From positions 1 to 5,463 of the forward strand of contig CAMLKN010000167.1 in NCBI GenBank assembly GCA_946480655.1: a stretch of 5,463 nt of DNA. Reading direction: 5' to 3'. Source of the stretch: an uncultured Devosia sp. (GTDB lineage Bacteria; Pseudomonadota; Alphaproteobacteria; Rhizobiales; Devosiaceae). The translations under genes and the position numbers were made by a program. Each line of letters opens with the position of its first letter. Position 1 is the first letter of the stretch. This document shows positions 1 through 5,463 of this stretch, piece by piece. The notes under the pieces were generated by a model. That model was not told the origin of the DNA. It worked only from the letters and a program-made list of their open reading frames with translations, and made no database searches.

Positions 1-978
1 CGTGAAATTGCCCGCCGGGCCAAGACCTCTCTCAAGACAGTGTCGCGGGTGATCAACCGAGATCCCCTGGTCAATGCCGAGACGCGGACACGTATCGAGG
101 CGATCATTGCCGAGATCGGCTATGAGCCATCGCAAGCGGCGCGGATGATGCGCTCCCAACGCAGCAATATCATCGGCTTCCTCGCTGATCGGGTCGCCAC
201 CTACTCATCTTCCATCGATCTCGTCCGCGGGGCCCAGGACGTGGCCTGGGAGCGCGGCAAACAGATGATGCTGTTCAATATCGAGCGGGGGCAACCCAGT
301 TCTGCCATGGCCGACAGTCAACTGGCGGCATTTCGCGCCGAAGCGGTCATCTATGCCGCCACGTTTCACCAGCAGGTCGATATCGAGCCCACCGGCGTTC
401 CGCATGTGCTGCTCAACTGCTTCGACGGGCTGGGTCGGCATGCCGCCATCGTGCCCGACGACTACCAGTTGGCGCTCGATCTGACGCGGATCATCATTGA
501 ACGGGGTTATCGCCGACCGGTCCTGCTCAACCTCAACACCGACATTGTCGCCAGCCACCTGCGCAAGAGGGGATTCGTCGACGCAGCCCAGGCGGCCGGC
601 ATCGATGTATCGGGAAGCGTGTTTACGGCAGTAGCCTCGGCTGCCGGCGCACCCACCCGCTTCGTCACCCGCGAGATCCTCACCCGTCTGTTCGCCGGAT
701 CCGACAGGCCCGACCTCGTGTTGTGCGGCCAGGACATCATGGCCATGAACGTCTATTTCGAACTGGCCGAACTCGGCCTCAAGGTGGGCAAGGACATCGC
801 GGTCGCCAGTTTCGACAATCTCGAGCCGATAGCGGGACTGTTGCAGCCAGGCCTTTCCACGATGGAACTGCCCTATTACGACATGGGGCGGGCGGCCATG
901 ACCTTGGCCATTGATGGCCCGCATGACGCCCAAGTGGTCCGTCTCAAAGGAAAATTCGTCGAGCGCTCATCGCTCTAG
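1..978 (+). CDS. LacI-family transcriptional repressor (5' partial)
   Basis: The frame is open from the first base, so the true start lies before the window; 325 residues are visible before TAG at 976-978. Numbering from the first in-window codon, residues 1-20 form the LacI helix-turn-helix (REIARRAKTSLKTVSRVIN). The GTG at 40 lies inside it and cannot be the start. Aligned by eye with E. coli LacI, recognition positions 17, 18 and 22 are Leu, Lys and Arg, and about six N-terminal residues are missing. A hinge segment follows (YEPSQAARMM), with Met at residue 50 where LacI has intercalating Leu56. The rest is the periplasmic-binding-protein-like effector domain. Arg188 (HLRKRGF) aligns with LacI Arg197 and Asp245 (GQDIMA) with Asp274, both inducer contacts. 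The end is typical (STMELPYYDMGRAAM). Position before a fructoside operon suggests it is the local repressor; the effector identity is inferred. Family call very secure. Confidence 0.95.
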   Translation, partial: REIARRAKTSLKTVSRVINRDPLVNAETRTRIEAIIAEIGYEPSQAARMMRSQRSNIIGFLADRVATYSSSIDLVRGAQDVAWERGKQMMLFNIERGQPSSAMADSQLAAFRAEAVIYAATFHQQVDIEPTGVPHVLLNCFDGLGRHAAIVPDDYQLALDLTRIIIERGYRRPVLLNLNTDIVASHLRKRGFVDAAQAAGIDVSGSVFTAVASAAGAPTRFVTREILTRLFAGSDRPDLVLCGQDIMAMNVYFELAELGLKVGKDIAVASFDNLEPIAGLLQPGLSTMELPYYDMGRAAMTLAIDGPHDAQVVRLKGKFVERSSL

Positions 979-983
979 GGCGC

Positions 984-990
984 TTGTCTC
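984..990 (+). promoter_or_regulatory. Possible isolated operator half-site TTGTCTC
   Basis: The seven bases TTGTCTC, just after the repressor stop codon, match the core of the right operator arm (1073-1079) in the same orientation, 89 bp upstream of it. It could be an auxiliary repressor contact. The match is short and the partner half is not evident, so chance is a real alternative. Confidence 0.2.
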
Positions 991-1025
991 CACCCAATTT
1001 TTGCTGCCGCGCCACCCAAATTTGC
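990..1025 (+). repeat. Tandem direct repeat CCACCCAA-TTTGC, 22-bp period
   Basis: CCACCCAATTTTTGC (990-1004) is repeated as CCACCCAAATTTGC (1012-1025), with starts 22 bp apart, close to two helical turns. The second copy ends 17 bp before the putative -35 hexamer, so the pair lies roughly 55-90 bp upstream of the expected transcription start. That is where a class I activator, or AT-rich UP-element contacts for RNA polymerase alpha, would act. The repeat itself is seen directly; the regulatory role is inferred. Confidence 0.5.
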
Positions 1026-1042
1026 ACGGCTGCCATGCGCTA

Positions 1043-1072
1043 TTGACAACGTGAGACAATCTGCACTAGCAA
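1043..1072 (+). promoter_or_regulatory. Putative sigma-70-type promoter of the fructoside operon
   Basis: A perfect -35 hexamer TTGACA occupies 1043-1048. At an 18-bp spacing, TAGCAA (1067-1072) is the best -10 candidate but matches only 3 of 6 consensus positions, so the -10 is weak or the start is slightly shifted. Transcription would begin near 1079 and give a leader of about 45 nt before the ATG at 1124. The -35 overlaps the left operator arm and the -10 sits in the operator spacer, so bound repressor would block RNA polymerase directly. Confidence 0.55.
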
Positions 1073-1088
1073 TTGTCTCACGTTGTCA
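1044..1088 (+). promoter_or_regulatory. Operator: perfect 17-bp inverted repeat with 11-bp spacer
   Basis: TGACAACGTGAGACAAT (1044-1060) and its exact reverse complement ATTGTCTCACGTTGTCA (1072-1088) flank an 11-nt spacer (1061-1071). The dyad overlaps the operon promoter and lies between the LacI-type gene and its presumed targets, so it is the obvious repressor binding site. At 45 bp it is longer than the usual LacI-family operator of about 20 bp. Each arm is itself a loose palindrome (TTGnC, seven bases, GnCAA at 1043-1059; a near-copy at 1073-1089 with one end base different), with centres 30 bp apart. This fits two dimers on roughly the same DNA face. As RNA it could also fold into a stem-loop if transcription started upstream, but the lack of a following U-tract argues against a terminator. 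Confidence 0.8.
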
Positions 1089-1123
1089 TAACGCGATGAC
1101 GCCGTTCTTGGAGGAGATAATCG

Positions 1124-2401
1124 ATGAAACATGCCCTTTACGCAGGCGTGGCGCTGGCAGCCTGCGCCATGTCCTCGCACGCCCTTGCCGGCCAGCTCAC
1201 CGCCTGGGTGATCGATGGCGACAGCGAGAAGCCCTATTTCACCCAGCTCGAAGAGACCTTCAACGCCAAGTATGGCGCCGAGGGCATTAGTGTCGATGTC
1301 GTCCCGATCCCGAGCTACAACGACGCCATTCAGGCTGCGACGCTCTCGGGTGGTCTGCCGGATGTGATCATGCTCGATGGCCCGAACATGGCTTCCGTGG
1401 CCTGGGCGGGCACTATCCAGCCCATCGGGGACCTGCTTGATCCGGCCATCATCGAAGACCTGCTGCCGGCCATCAAGGCGCAGGGCACCTATGGGCCCGA
1501 GGAAGAGTTCTACTTCGTCAGCCCCTACGATTCCGGTACCATCCTTTGGGGTAACAAGGCGCTGCTCGAAAAGGCTGGCGTCCGTATCCCCACCAGCGTC
1601 GCGGACGCGTGGACGCGCGAAGAAATGGCCGAGGCCCTTGCAAAACTCGCCGCCTTGCCCGAGGTCGAATGGCCGCTCGACGTCAAGATGAACTATGGCG
1701 CCGGCGAGTGGATGACCTACGGCTTCTCGCCCTTTGCCCAGTCCAATGGGGGTGACATTATCGACCGCGAGACCTGGGTGGCCGAGGGCACCATCAATTC
1801 GGAAGCCAATGTCGCCACCCTGACCACGCTGCAGGACTGGAACAAGGCCGGCTACATCGTTCCGGCCAGCGCTGGCGACAACAAGTTCTACGGCGAAAAG
1901 ACCGCTGCCCTGTCCTGGGTCGGCAATTGGATGTGGCCGGCTCACCGCGAAGGTCTCGGCGATGATCTCGTCCTGATCCCGCCCCCGGCATTCGGGGACG
2001 CCGGACCGGTGTCGGCCAATGGCGGTTGGGGCTGGGCGGTACCGTCCTCCTCGACCAATCTCGAAGACATCAAGGTCTTCCTCAACTACGCCATGTCGAG
2101 CGAACAGGTCGCGGCCTATGCCGATACAACCGGTTATGTGCCCTCGCGTGCTTCGGCTATTCCGCTGTCGGAAACCTATGGTGCCGGCGGCGCCGGCGAA
2201 ATCTTCGCCAAGCTCGCCGAGTGCTGCGCCGTGGTGCGTCCTGTGCACCCAGCCTATCCAGTCATCACCAATGCCTGGGCCACGGCCGTGGTCAACGTGC
2301 TCTCGGGCGATGTCGATGTGAAGGCCGAGCTCGATCGTGCGGCCCAGACCATCGATCAGGACATTGCCGACAACGACGGCTATCCGCCCTTCGGGCAGTA
2401 A
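1124..2401 (+). CDS. Sugar ABC transporter substrate-binding protein (MalE/family 1 type)
   Basis: This 425-residue protein is the periplasmic receptor of a carbohydrate ABC importer. The ATG at 1124 is preceded by a strong Shine-Dalgarno (GGAGGAG, 1110-1116) and begins a signal peptide: Lys2, a hydrophobic stretch to about residue 16, and a likely signal peptidase I site after HALA (22/23). The mature part has family hallmarks: YNDAIQAATLSGGLPDVIMLDGP near residues 66-88, an aromatic-rich segment (SWVGNWMW) in the middle, GGWGWAVP near 304-311 as expected for the C-lobe, and HPAYPVITNAW near the end. Length is normal for the family. The only two cysteines of the mature protein are adjacent (Cys367-Cys368). 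A lipobox-like LAAC ends at Cys14, but the peptide before it would be very short. First gene of the operon, upstream of both permeases. Substrate is not readable from sequence; the linked GH32 enzyme suggests a fructoside. Confidence 0.95.
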   Translation: MKHALYAGVALAACAMSSHALAGQLTAWVIDGDSEKPYFTQLEETFNAKYGAEGISVDVVPIPSYNDAIQAATLSGGLPDVIMLDGPNMASVAWAGTIQPIGDLLDPAIIEDLLPAIKAQGTYGPEEEFYFVSPYDSGTILWGNKALLEKAGVRIPTSVADAWTREEMAEALAKLAALPEVEWPLDVKMNYGAGEWMTYGFSPFAQSNGGDIIDRETWVAEGTINSEANVATLTTLQDWNKAGYIVPASAGDNKFYGEKTAALSWVGNWMWPAHREGLGDDLVLIPPPAFGDAGPVSANGGWGWAVPSSSTNLEDIKVFLNYAMSSEQVAAYADTTGYVPSRASAIPLSETYGAGGAGEIFAKLAECCAVVRPVHPAYPVITNAWATAVVNVLSGDVDVKAELDRAAQTIDQDIADNDGYPPFGQ

Positions 2402-2409
2402 GCCGCAAC

Positions 2410-2438
2410 GCGGGCGCGCCACCTCCCGGCGCGCCCGC
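2410..2438 (+). promoter_or_regulatory. Intercistronic GC-rich hairpin
   Basis: GCGGGCGCGCC (2410-2420) pairs perfectly with GGCGCGCCCGC (2428-2438) across a 7-nt loop, giving an 11-bp all-G/C stem beginning 9 nt after the binding-protein stop codon. No U-tract follows (CTACACTATTGG), so it does not look like a complete intrinsic terminator. Stems in this position between binding-protein and permease genes are known to protect the upstream message from 3' exonucleases and to keep binding-protein levels above permease levels, as at malE-malF in E. coli. That role is inferred here. Confidence 0.75.
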
Positions 2439-2447
2439 TACACTATT

Positions 2448-2466
2448 GGCCGCTACCGGCCGGAGG
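2448..2466 (+). promoter_or_regulatory. Small stem-loop abutting the permease Shine-Dalgarno
   Basis: GGCCG (2448-2452) can pair with CGGCC (2457-2461) around a CTAC loop. The ribosome binding site GGAGG (2462-2466) follows immediately, 7 nt before the ATG at 2474. The Shine-Dalgarno decides the start. The stem is short and may only mildly affect translation of the first permease gene. Confidence 0.4.
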
Positions 2467-2473
2467 ATTTCTC

Positions 2474-3361
2474 ATGCGTATCAGGACCAAGGGGCAGGGC
2501 CAGGAACTGGCCATGCTGCTGCCGGCGCTGATCTTCATCACCGCCCTCATCGTCGTACCCTTCCTGCTCTCGGTCTGGTTCTCCTTTACCGACCAGCGCC
2601 TGGTGCCGCGACCGATCCCGACCAAGTTCATCGGGACGACGAACTATGAGCGCATGTTTGTCGATCCGCTCTTCTGGCAGGCCATCTGGAACACCGTGCT
2701 CTTCGCGCTGATCGTCACGCCGGTCCAGCTCGCCATGTCGCTGGGCGCGGCGCTGATCCTCAACTCGGCCATTCCGTTCCGCAGTTTCTTCCGCTCGGTG
2801 GCCATCCTGCCGCTGCTGCTGCCCATGACGGTGATCGTGTCGATCTGGGCGGTGCTGTTCCGCATCCCGTCCGGGCCATTCAACGCGGTCTACCAGTGGT
2901 TCGCCGGCCAAGGCGCCTATGTCGATTTCCTGGGCAATCCGTCCACGGCCATGCTGTCCGTTGTGGCCCTGTCGGCATGGGCCACCTTTCCCTATCAGAT
3001 GCTGATCTATCTTGCCGGCCTGCAGGACATCCCGCAGGACCTTTACGAGGCCGCCAAGCTCGATGGCGCCAAGGCGTGGCAGCGCTTCCGCTATGTCACC
3101 TGGCCGGGGCTGCGAAACGTCAACATCTTCCTATTGATCATTACCACCGTGGGCGCCCTCAAGCTCTTCACGCAGGTGGATATCCTCACCAAGGGCGGAC
3201 CGAACGGGGCCACCACGACCATCATCCATTACCTCTTCAAGCAGGGCTATTCGACCCAGAAGGTCGGCTATGCCTCGGCAGTGGCCGTGTTCTTCTTCCT
3301 CGCCGTAACGGCCATCGCGCTCCTGCAGCGCCGTCTGCTCAAGAATGAGGGAGAGGCCTGA
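2474..3361 (+). CDS. Sugar ABC transporter permease, MalF/UgpA type
   Basis: This 295-residue inner-membrane protein forms one half of the import channel. Six hydrophobic segments are visible at about residues 11-36, 71-98, 106-130, 159-183, 215-236 and 264-285. The cytoplasmic EAA loop that docks on the ATPase begins at Glu192 (EAAKLDG, Gly198) and continues to VTWPGL at 208-213, where many relatives have a Leu-Pro in place of Trp-Pro. The GGPNGATTT segment at 241-249 is usual for this subfamily. The N-terminus is short, without the extra helices of E. coli MalF, as is normal for UgpA/LacF-like permeases. The start is fixed by GGAGG 7 nt upstream. Its TGA stop shares one base with the next ATG, so translational coupling is likely. 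Family secure; substrate inferred only from the operon. Confidence 0.95.
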   Translation: MRIRTKGQGQELAMLLPALIFITALIVVPFLLSVWFSFTDQRLVPRPIPTKFIGTTNYERMFVDPLFWQAIWNTVLFALIVTPVQLAMSLGAALILNSAIPFRSFFRSVAILPLLLPMTVIVSIWAVLFRIPSGPFNAVYQWFAGQGAYVDFLGNPSTAMLSVVALSAWATFPYQMLIYLAGLQDIPQDLYEAAKLDGAKAWQRFRYVTWPGLRNVNIFLLIITTVGALKLFTQVDILTKGGPNGATTTIIHYLFKQGYSTQKVGYASAVAVFFFLAVTAIALLQRRLLKNEGEA

Positions 3362-4200
3362 TGCGCATTCCCCGCGACGCTGTCCTCCCCTCGCTCTTCG
3401 CGCTCGTGCTGGCGCTGGGCGTGCTGCTGCCGCTGCTGATGATGGTCACCATCAGCCTCAATCCCAACGAGCAGGACATCATGGTGTCCATGGGCTCGAT
3501 CCGCTCTTTCATCCCGCAGATCTTCAGCCTGCAGAACTATGTCGATGTGTGGACCGACCCGGTTCATCCCTTCGCGCGCTACCTGGCCAACACCGCGCTC
3601 ATCACCTTTTCGACGCTGGTGCTCTCGATCCTGTTCAATTCCATGGCCGCCTTTGTGCTGGCCCAGGGCACGCTGCCCATCCGCAAGCCGGTGATGATCC
3701 TGATCCTGGCCACGCTTGCTGTCCCTGGCGAAAGCCTCGTGCTGCCGCAATTGATGATGGCGGGATGGGCCGGGCAGATCGACAGCTACCAGGTGCAGAT
3801 CGTACCCGGTGTCGCCAATGCCATGGCCATTTTCCTCTTCTACCAGTTCTTCTCGCGCCTGCCGAAGGAACTGATCGAGGCGGCACGGATCGACGGATTC
3901 AGCTTCTTCCAGATCTACCGCCATGTCGCTATGCCGCTTTCGAAGCCGGTCATTTCCGCCATCGCCGTGCTGCAGTTTCTCGAAATCTGGAACGCCTATC
4001 TCTGGCCTGTCATGGTCACGCGCGGCCCTGAATACCGCCCCTTGTCAGTGGCCATGTCGGCCTATTTCGGCACCAACCAGGCGGCCTGGGGCAATATCAT
4101 GGCCTTCGCCGTTTCCATGGCCGTACCCGTCATTCTCTTCTTCCTCATTCTCCAGCGCCAGTTCATCGCCTCGGTGATGTCCTCAGGCGTCAAGGGCTAG
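3361..4200 (+). CDS. Sugar ABC transporter permease, MalG/UgpE type
   Basis: This 279-residue protein is the second channel subunit, pairing with the product of the preceding gene. Hydrophobic segments lie at about 12-34, 76-102, 110-131, 146-166, 197-217 and 245-264. The EAA loop is at 173-193 (EAARIDG followed by VAMPL), a good match to the consensus for contact with a MalK-type ATPase. The C-terminus (RQFIASVMSSGVKG) resembles the conserved MalG tail, which reaches toward the ATPase interface. The ATG overlaps the previous stop by one base (TGATG), and a purine-rich GAGGGAGAGG just upstream serves as ribosome binding site within the preceding gene. The next gene starts 3 nt after the stop, so all are probably on one transcript. 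Length and motifs are normal. Confidence 0.95.
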   Translation: MRIPRDAVLPSLFALVLALGVLLPLLMMVTISLNPNEQDIMVSMGSIRSFIPQIFSLQNYVDVWTDPVHPFARYLANTALITFSTLVLSILFNSMAAFVLAQGTLPIRKPVMILILATLAVPGESLVLPQLMMAGWAGQIDSYQVQIVPGVANAMAIFLFYQFFSRLPKELIEAARIDGFSFFQIYRHVAMPLSKPVISAIAVLQFLEIWNAYLWPVMVTRGPEYRPLSVAMSAYFGTNQAAWGNIMAFAVSMAVPVILFFLILQRQFIASVMSSGVKG

Positions 4201-4203
4201 TTC

Positions 4204-5463
4204 ATGATCGAAAAATTCCGCCCAAACCTGCACTTCACGCCGCGCCGCGGCTGGATGAACGACCCCAACGGCATGATCCGCGTCGGCGATGTATGGCACC
4301 TGTTCTACCAGCACGACCCGGATAGCACTGTGCACGGACCCATGCATTGGGGCCACGCCACCAGCAGCGATCTGGTGCACTGGAGCGAACAGCCGGTCGC
4401 TCTTTACCCCGATGCGCTGGGCACCTGCTTTTCGGGCAGCGCCATCGAGAACGGCGACGGCGTGAAGCTTTTCTACACTGCCCATAGCCGCACGGCCGAT
4501 GGCGAGGACTATCAGGTACAGTGCCTGGTCCATGCCAATGACGACGTGACATCATTCGAGGCAGACGCCGCCAATCCGGTCGTGCCCAATCCCGGCCTGA
4601 CTGCCTTCCGCGACCCCAAGGTCATCTGGCACGAAGCCAGTCACAAATGGGTTATGCTGGTCACCGAGGGTCAGTCCGTCGGCTTTTACGGATCGACCGA
4701 CCTCAAGCGCTGGACGCATCTCTCCAGTTTCGGCGAAACTCATGGCCGGCACAGCGAAGGTCCATGGGAATGCCCCGATCTGGTGCCGCTTGTCGCGCCC
4801 GACGGCGAAACCGTGTGGATGCTGATCATCGGGCTTAATCCCGGCGGATATGCCCTTGGATCGGGCACCCAGTATTTCCTGGGCACCTTCGACGGCACGC
4901 ATTTCACCAATGCCAATCCGCCGAATACCGAACTCTGGCTCGACTATGGCCGCGACTATTACGCTGCGCAGACCTTTTTCGAACGCGGGGGGACAAATAC
5001 ACCCACAGCCATCGCCTGGGCCAGCAACTGGCTCTATGCCCGGCAGACAAAGACAGCGGCCTTCCGTGGCGTGATGTCCCTGCCACGCGAACTGCGCCTG
5101 GTCGACACGCCGGATGGCCTGCGCGTCGCTGCCCGCGCGCCTGCCTCGGTAGCGGCAGGTTTCGATGGACAGAGCGCACCCGGCACCAAACGGGAAGACC
5201 GCCGTGTGAAGCTTGCGCCGGGCGAACAGGTGGCGGTCCATCTCTTCGGGGAAGACCACCCGCACTTCATCGTCCATCGCCACGATGAAAGCCGCGGCTC
5301 GATCCGCACGATCCGACAGAATGTCGGTGGAATGGACGGCTTCGGACACGACTATTCCGTGGACCTGCATTGGCCCGCGAGCGGCGTGCTTGACCTCACC
5401 CTGTTCATCGATCGCGGCCTCGTCGAGCTCAGCGCCGCGGACGGTCTGGTCTGGATCACCAAC
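4204..5463 (+). CDS. GH32 beta-fructosidase, cytoplasmic (3' partial)
   Basis: The reading frame runs open from ATG 4204 to the window end (420 codons, no stop). It is a GH32 enzyme that cleaves beta-fructofuranosyl bonds of sucrose or fructo-oligosaccharides with retention of configuration. The three catalytic motifs are intact: WMNDPNG with nucleophile Asp20, RDPK with transition-state-stabilising Asp137, and ECPDL with acid/base Glu189. Other family signatures are FYQHDP (34-39), HWGHATSSDLVHW (48-60), FSGSA (76-80), YYAAQTF in the fifth-blade region (usually APQTF) and MSLPREL before the linker. The remainder is the C-terminal beta-sandwich, reaching LFIDRGLVEL, which normally lies a few tens of residues from the end. 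There is no signal peptide, so it acts in the cytoplasm on imported sugar. It begins 3 nt after the permease stop with a modest AAGGG (4192-4196). Invertase, levanase-like exo-fructosidase and sucrose-6-phosphate hydrolase activities cannot be separated by sequence alone; linkage to an ABC importer rather than a PTS favours unphosphorylated substrate. Confidence 0.95.
   Translation, partial: MIEKFRPNLHFTPRRGWMNDPNGMIRVGDVWHLFYQHDPDSTVHGPMHWGHATSSDLVHWSEQPVALYPDALGTCFSGSAIENGDGVKLFYTAHSRTADGEDYQVQCLVHANDDVTSFEADAANPVVPNPGLTAFRDPKVIWHEASHKWVMLVTEGQSVGFYGSTDLKRWTHLSSFGETHGRHSEGPWECPDLVPLVAPDGETVWMLIIGLNPGGYALGSGTQYFLGTFDGTHFTNANPPNTELWLDYGRDYYAAQTFFERGGTNTPTAIAWASNWLYARQTKTAAFRGVMSLPRELRLVDTPDGLRVAARAPASVAAGFDGQSAPGTKREDRRVKLAPGEQVAVHLFGEDHPHFIVHRHDESRGSIRTIRQNVGGMDGFGHDYSVDLHWPASGVLDLTLFIDRGLVELSAADGLVWITN

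Noticed and set aside
40..42. GTG as the repressor start codon
   Set aside because: It falls in the middle of the helix-turn-helix; the frame is open upstream and encodes the first helix, so the start is before the window.
205..933. 242-codon - strand open frame opposite the repressor gene
   Set aside because: Shadow of the LacI-family coding sequence; no domain recognised.
961..1005. Intrinsic terminator after the repressor gene
   Set aside because: GAGCG/CGCTC (961-965/971-975) forms only a 5-bp stem inside the coding end, and the T-run at 998-1002 is too far away and belongs to the direct repeat. Read-through into the operon cannot be excluded.
1044..1088. Inverted repeat as mobile-element ends, a recombination site or a terminator
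   Set aside because: There is no transposase or recombinase nearby, no target duplication and no U-tract. Its position over a -35 between a LacI-type gene and a sugar operon fits an operator far better.
1083..1111. Alternative promoter with -35 TTGTCA (1083-1088)
   Set aside because: No acceptable -10 is found 16-18 bp downstream (about 1105-1112), and it would place the start on top of the ribosome binding site.
1040..2422. 460-codon open frame on the - strand opposite the binding-protein gene
   Set aside because: It is the antisense shadow of a well-supported gene with a strong ribosome binding site and signal peptide. Its translation has low-complexity GC-shadow composition with no recognisable domain.
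2026..2649. + strand open frame of 207 codons overlapping the end of the binding-protein gene and the start of the first permease
   Set aside because: It is Arg/Gly/Ala-rich, runs through the intercistronic hairpin and overlaps two secure genes in other frames. The same applies to the frame at 3345-4031.
4552..5370. 272-codon open frame on the - strand, and a 116-codon one at 4183-4533
   Set aside because: Both lie opposite the GH32 gene, whose + frame carries all three catalytic motifs. The - frames show no family features and arise from codon bias.

Overview
This is a GC-rich stretch with strong G/C preference at third codon positions. All five genes are on the + strand. The protein styles (a MalE/MalF/MalG-type sugar importer, a LacI-type regulator ending in a 'LPYYDMGRAA' segment) suggest an alphaproteobacterium, probably of the Hyphomicrobiales (Rhizobium/Devosia-like). 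That placement comes from recalled family resemblance, not from a search, and genus is not claimed.

Layout: 1-978 is a LacI-family repressor whose first few codons lie before the window. 979-1123 is a 145-bp control region. It holds a 22-bp-spaced direct repeat, then a perfect 17-bp inverted repeat with an 11-bp spacer whose left arm overlaps a consensus -35 hexamer (TTGACA). 1124-2401 encodes a secreted sugar-binding protein. 2402-2473 is a short spacer with a perfect 11-bp GC-rich hairpin that has no U-tract. 2474-3361 and 3361-4200 encode the two ABC permease subunits, overlapping by one base. 4204 to the window end is a glycoside hydrolase family 32 (GH32) beta-fructosidase with no signal peptide, cut off by the window edge before its stop codon.

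Working model: a fructoside (sucrose, an inulin- or levan-type fructo-oligosaccharide, or similar) is captured in the periplasm by the binding protein, imported through the two-permease channel, and hydrolysed in the cytoplasm by the GH32 enzyme to release fructose. The LacI-type protein would repress the four-gene operon by binding the inverted repeat over the promoter and would release on binding the sugar or a product. No ATP-binding subunit is present here, so it must be downstream or shared from another locus.

The window is an ordinary carbohydrate-utilisation operon at the protein level; I see no evidence of a new kind of system. The most unusual elements are the architecture of the control region and the intercistronic hairpin.
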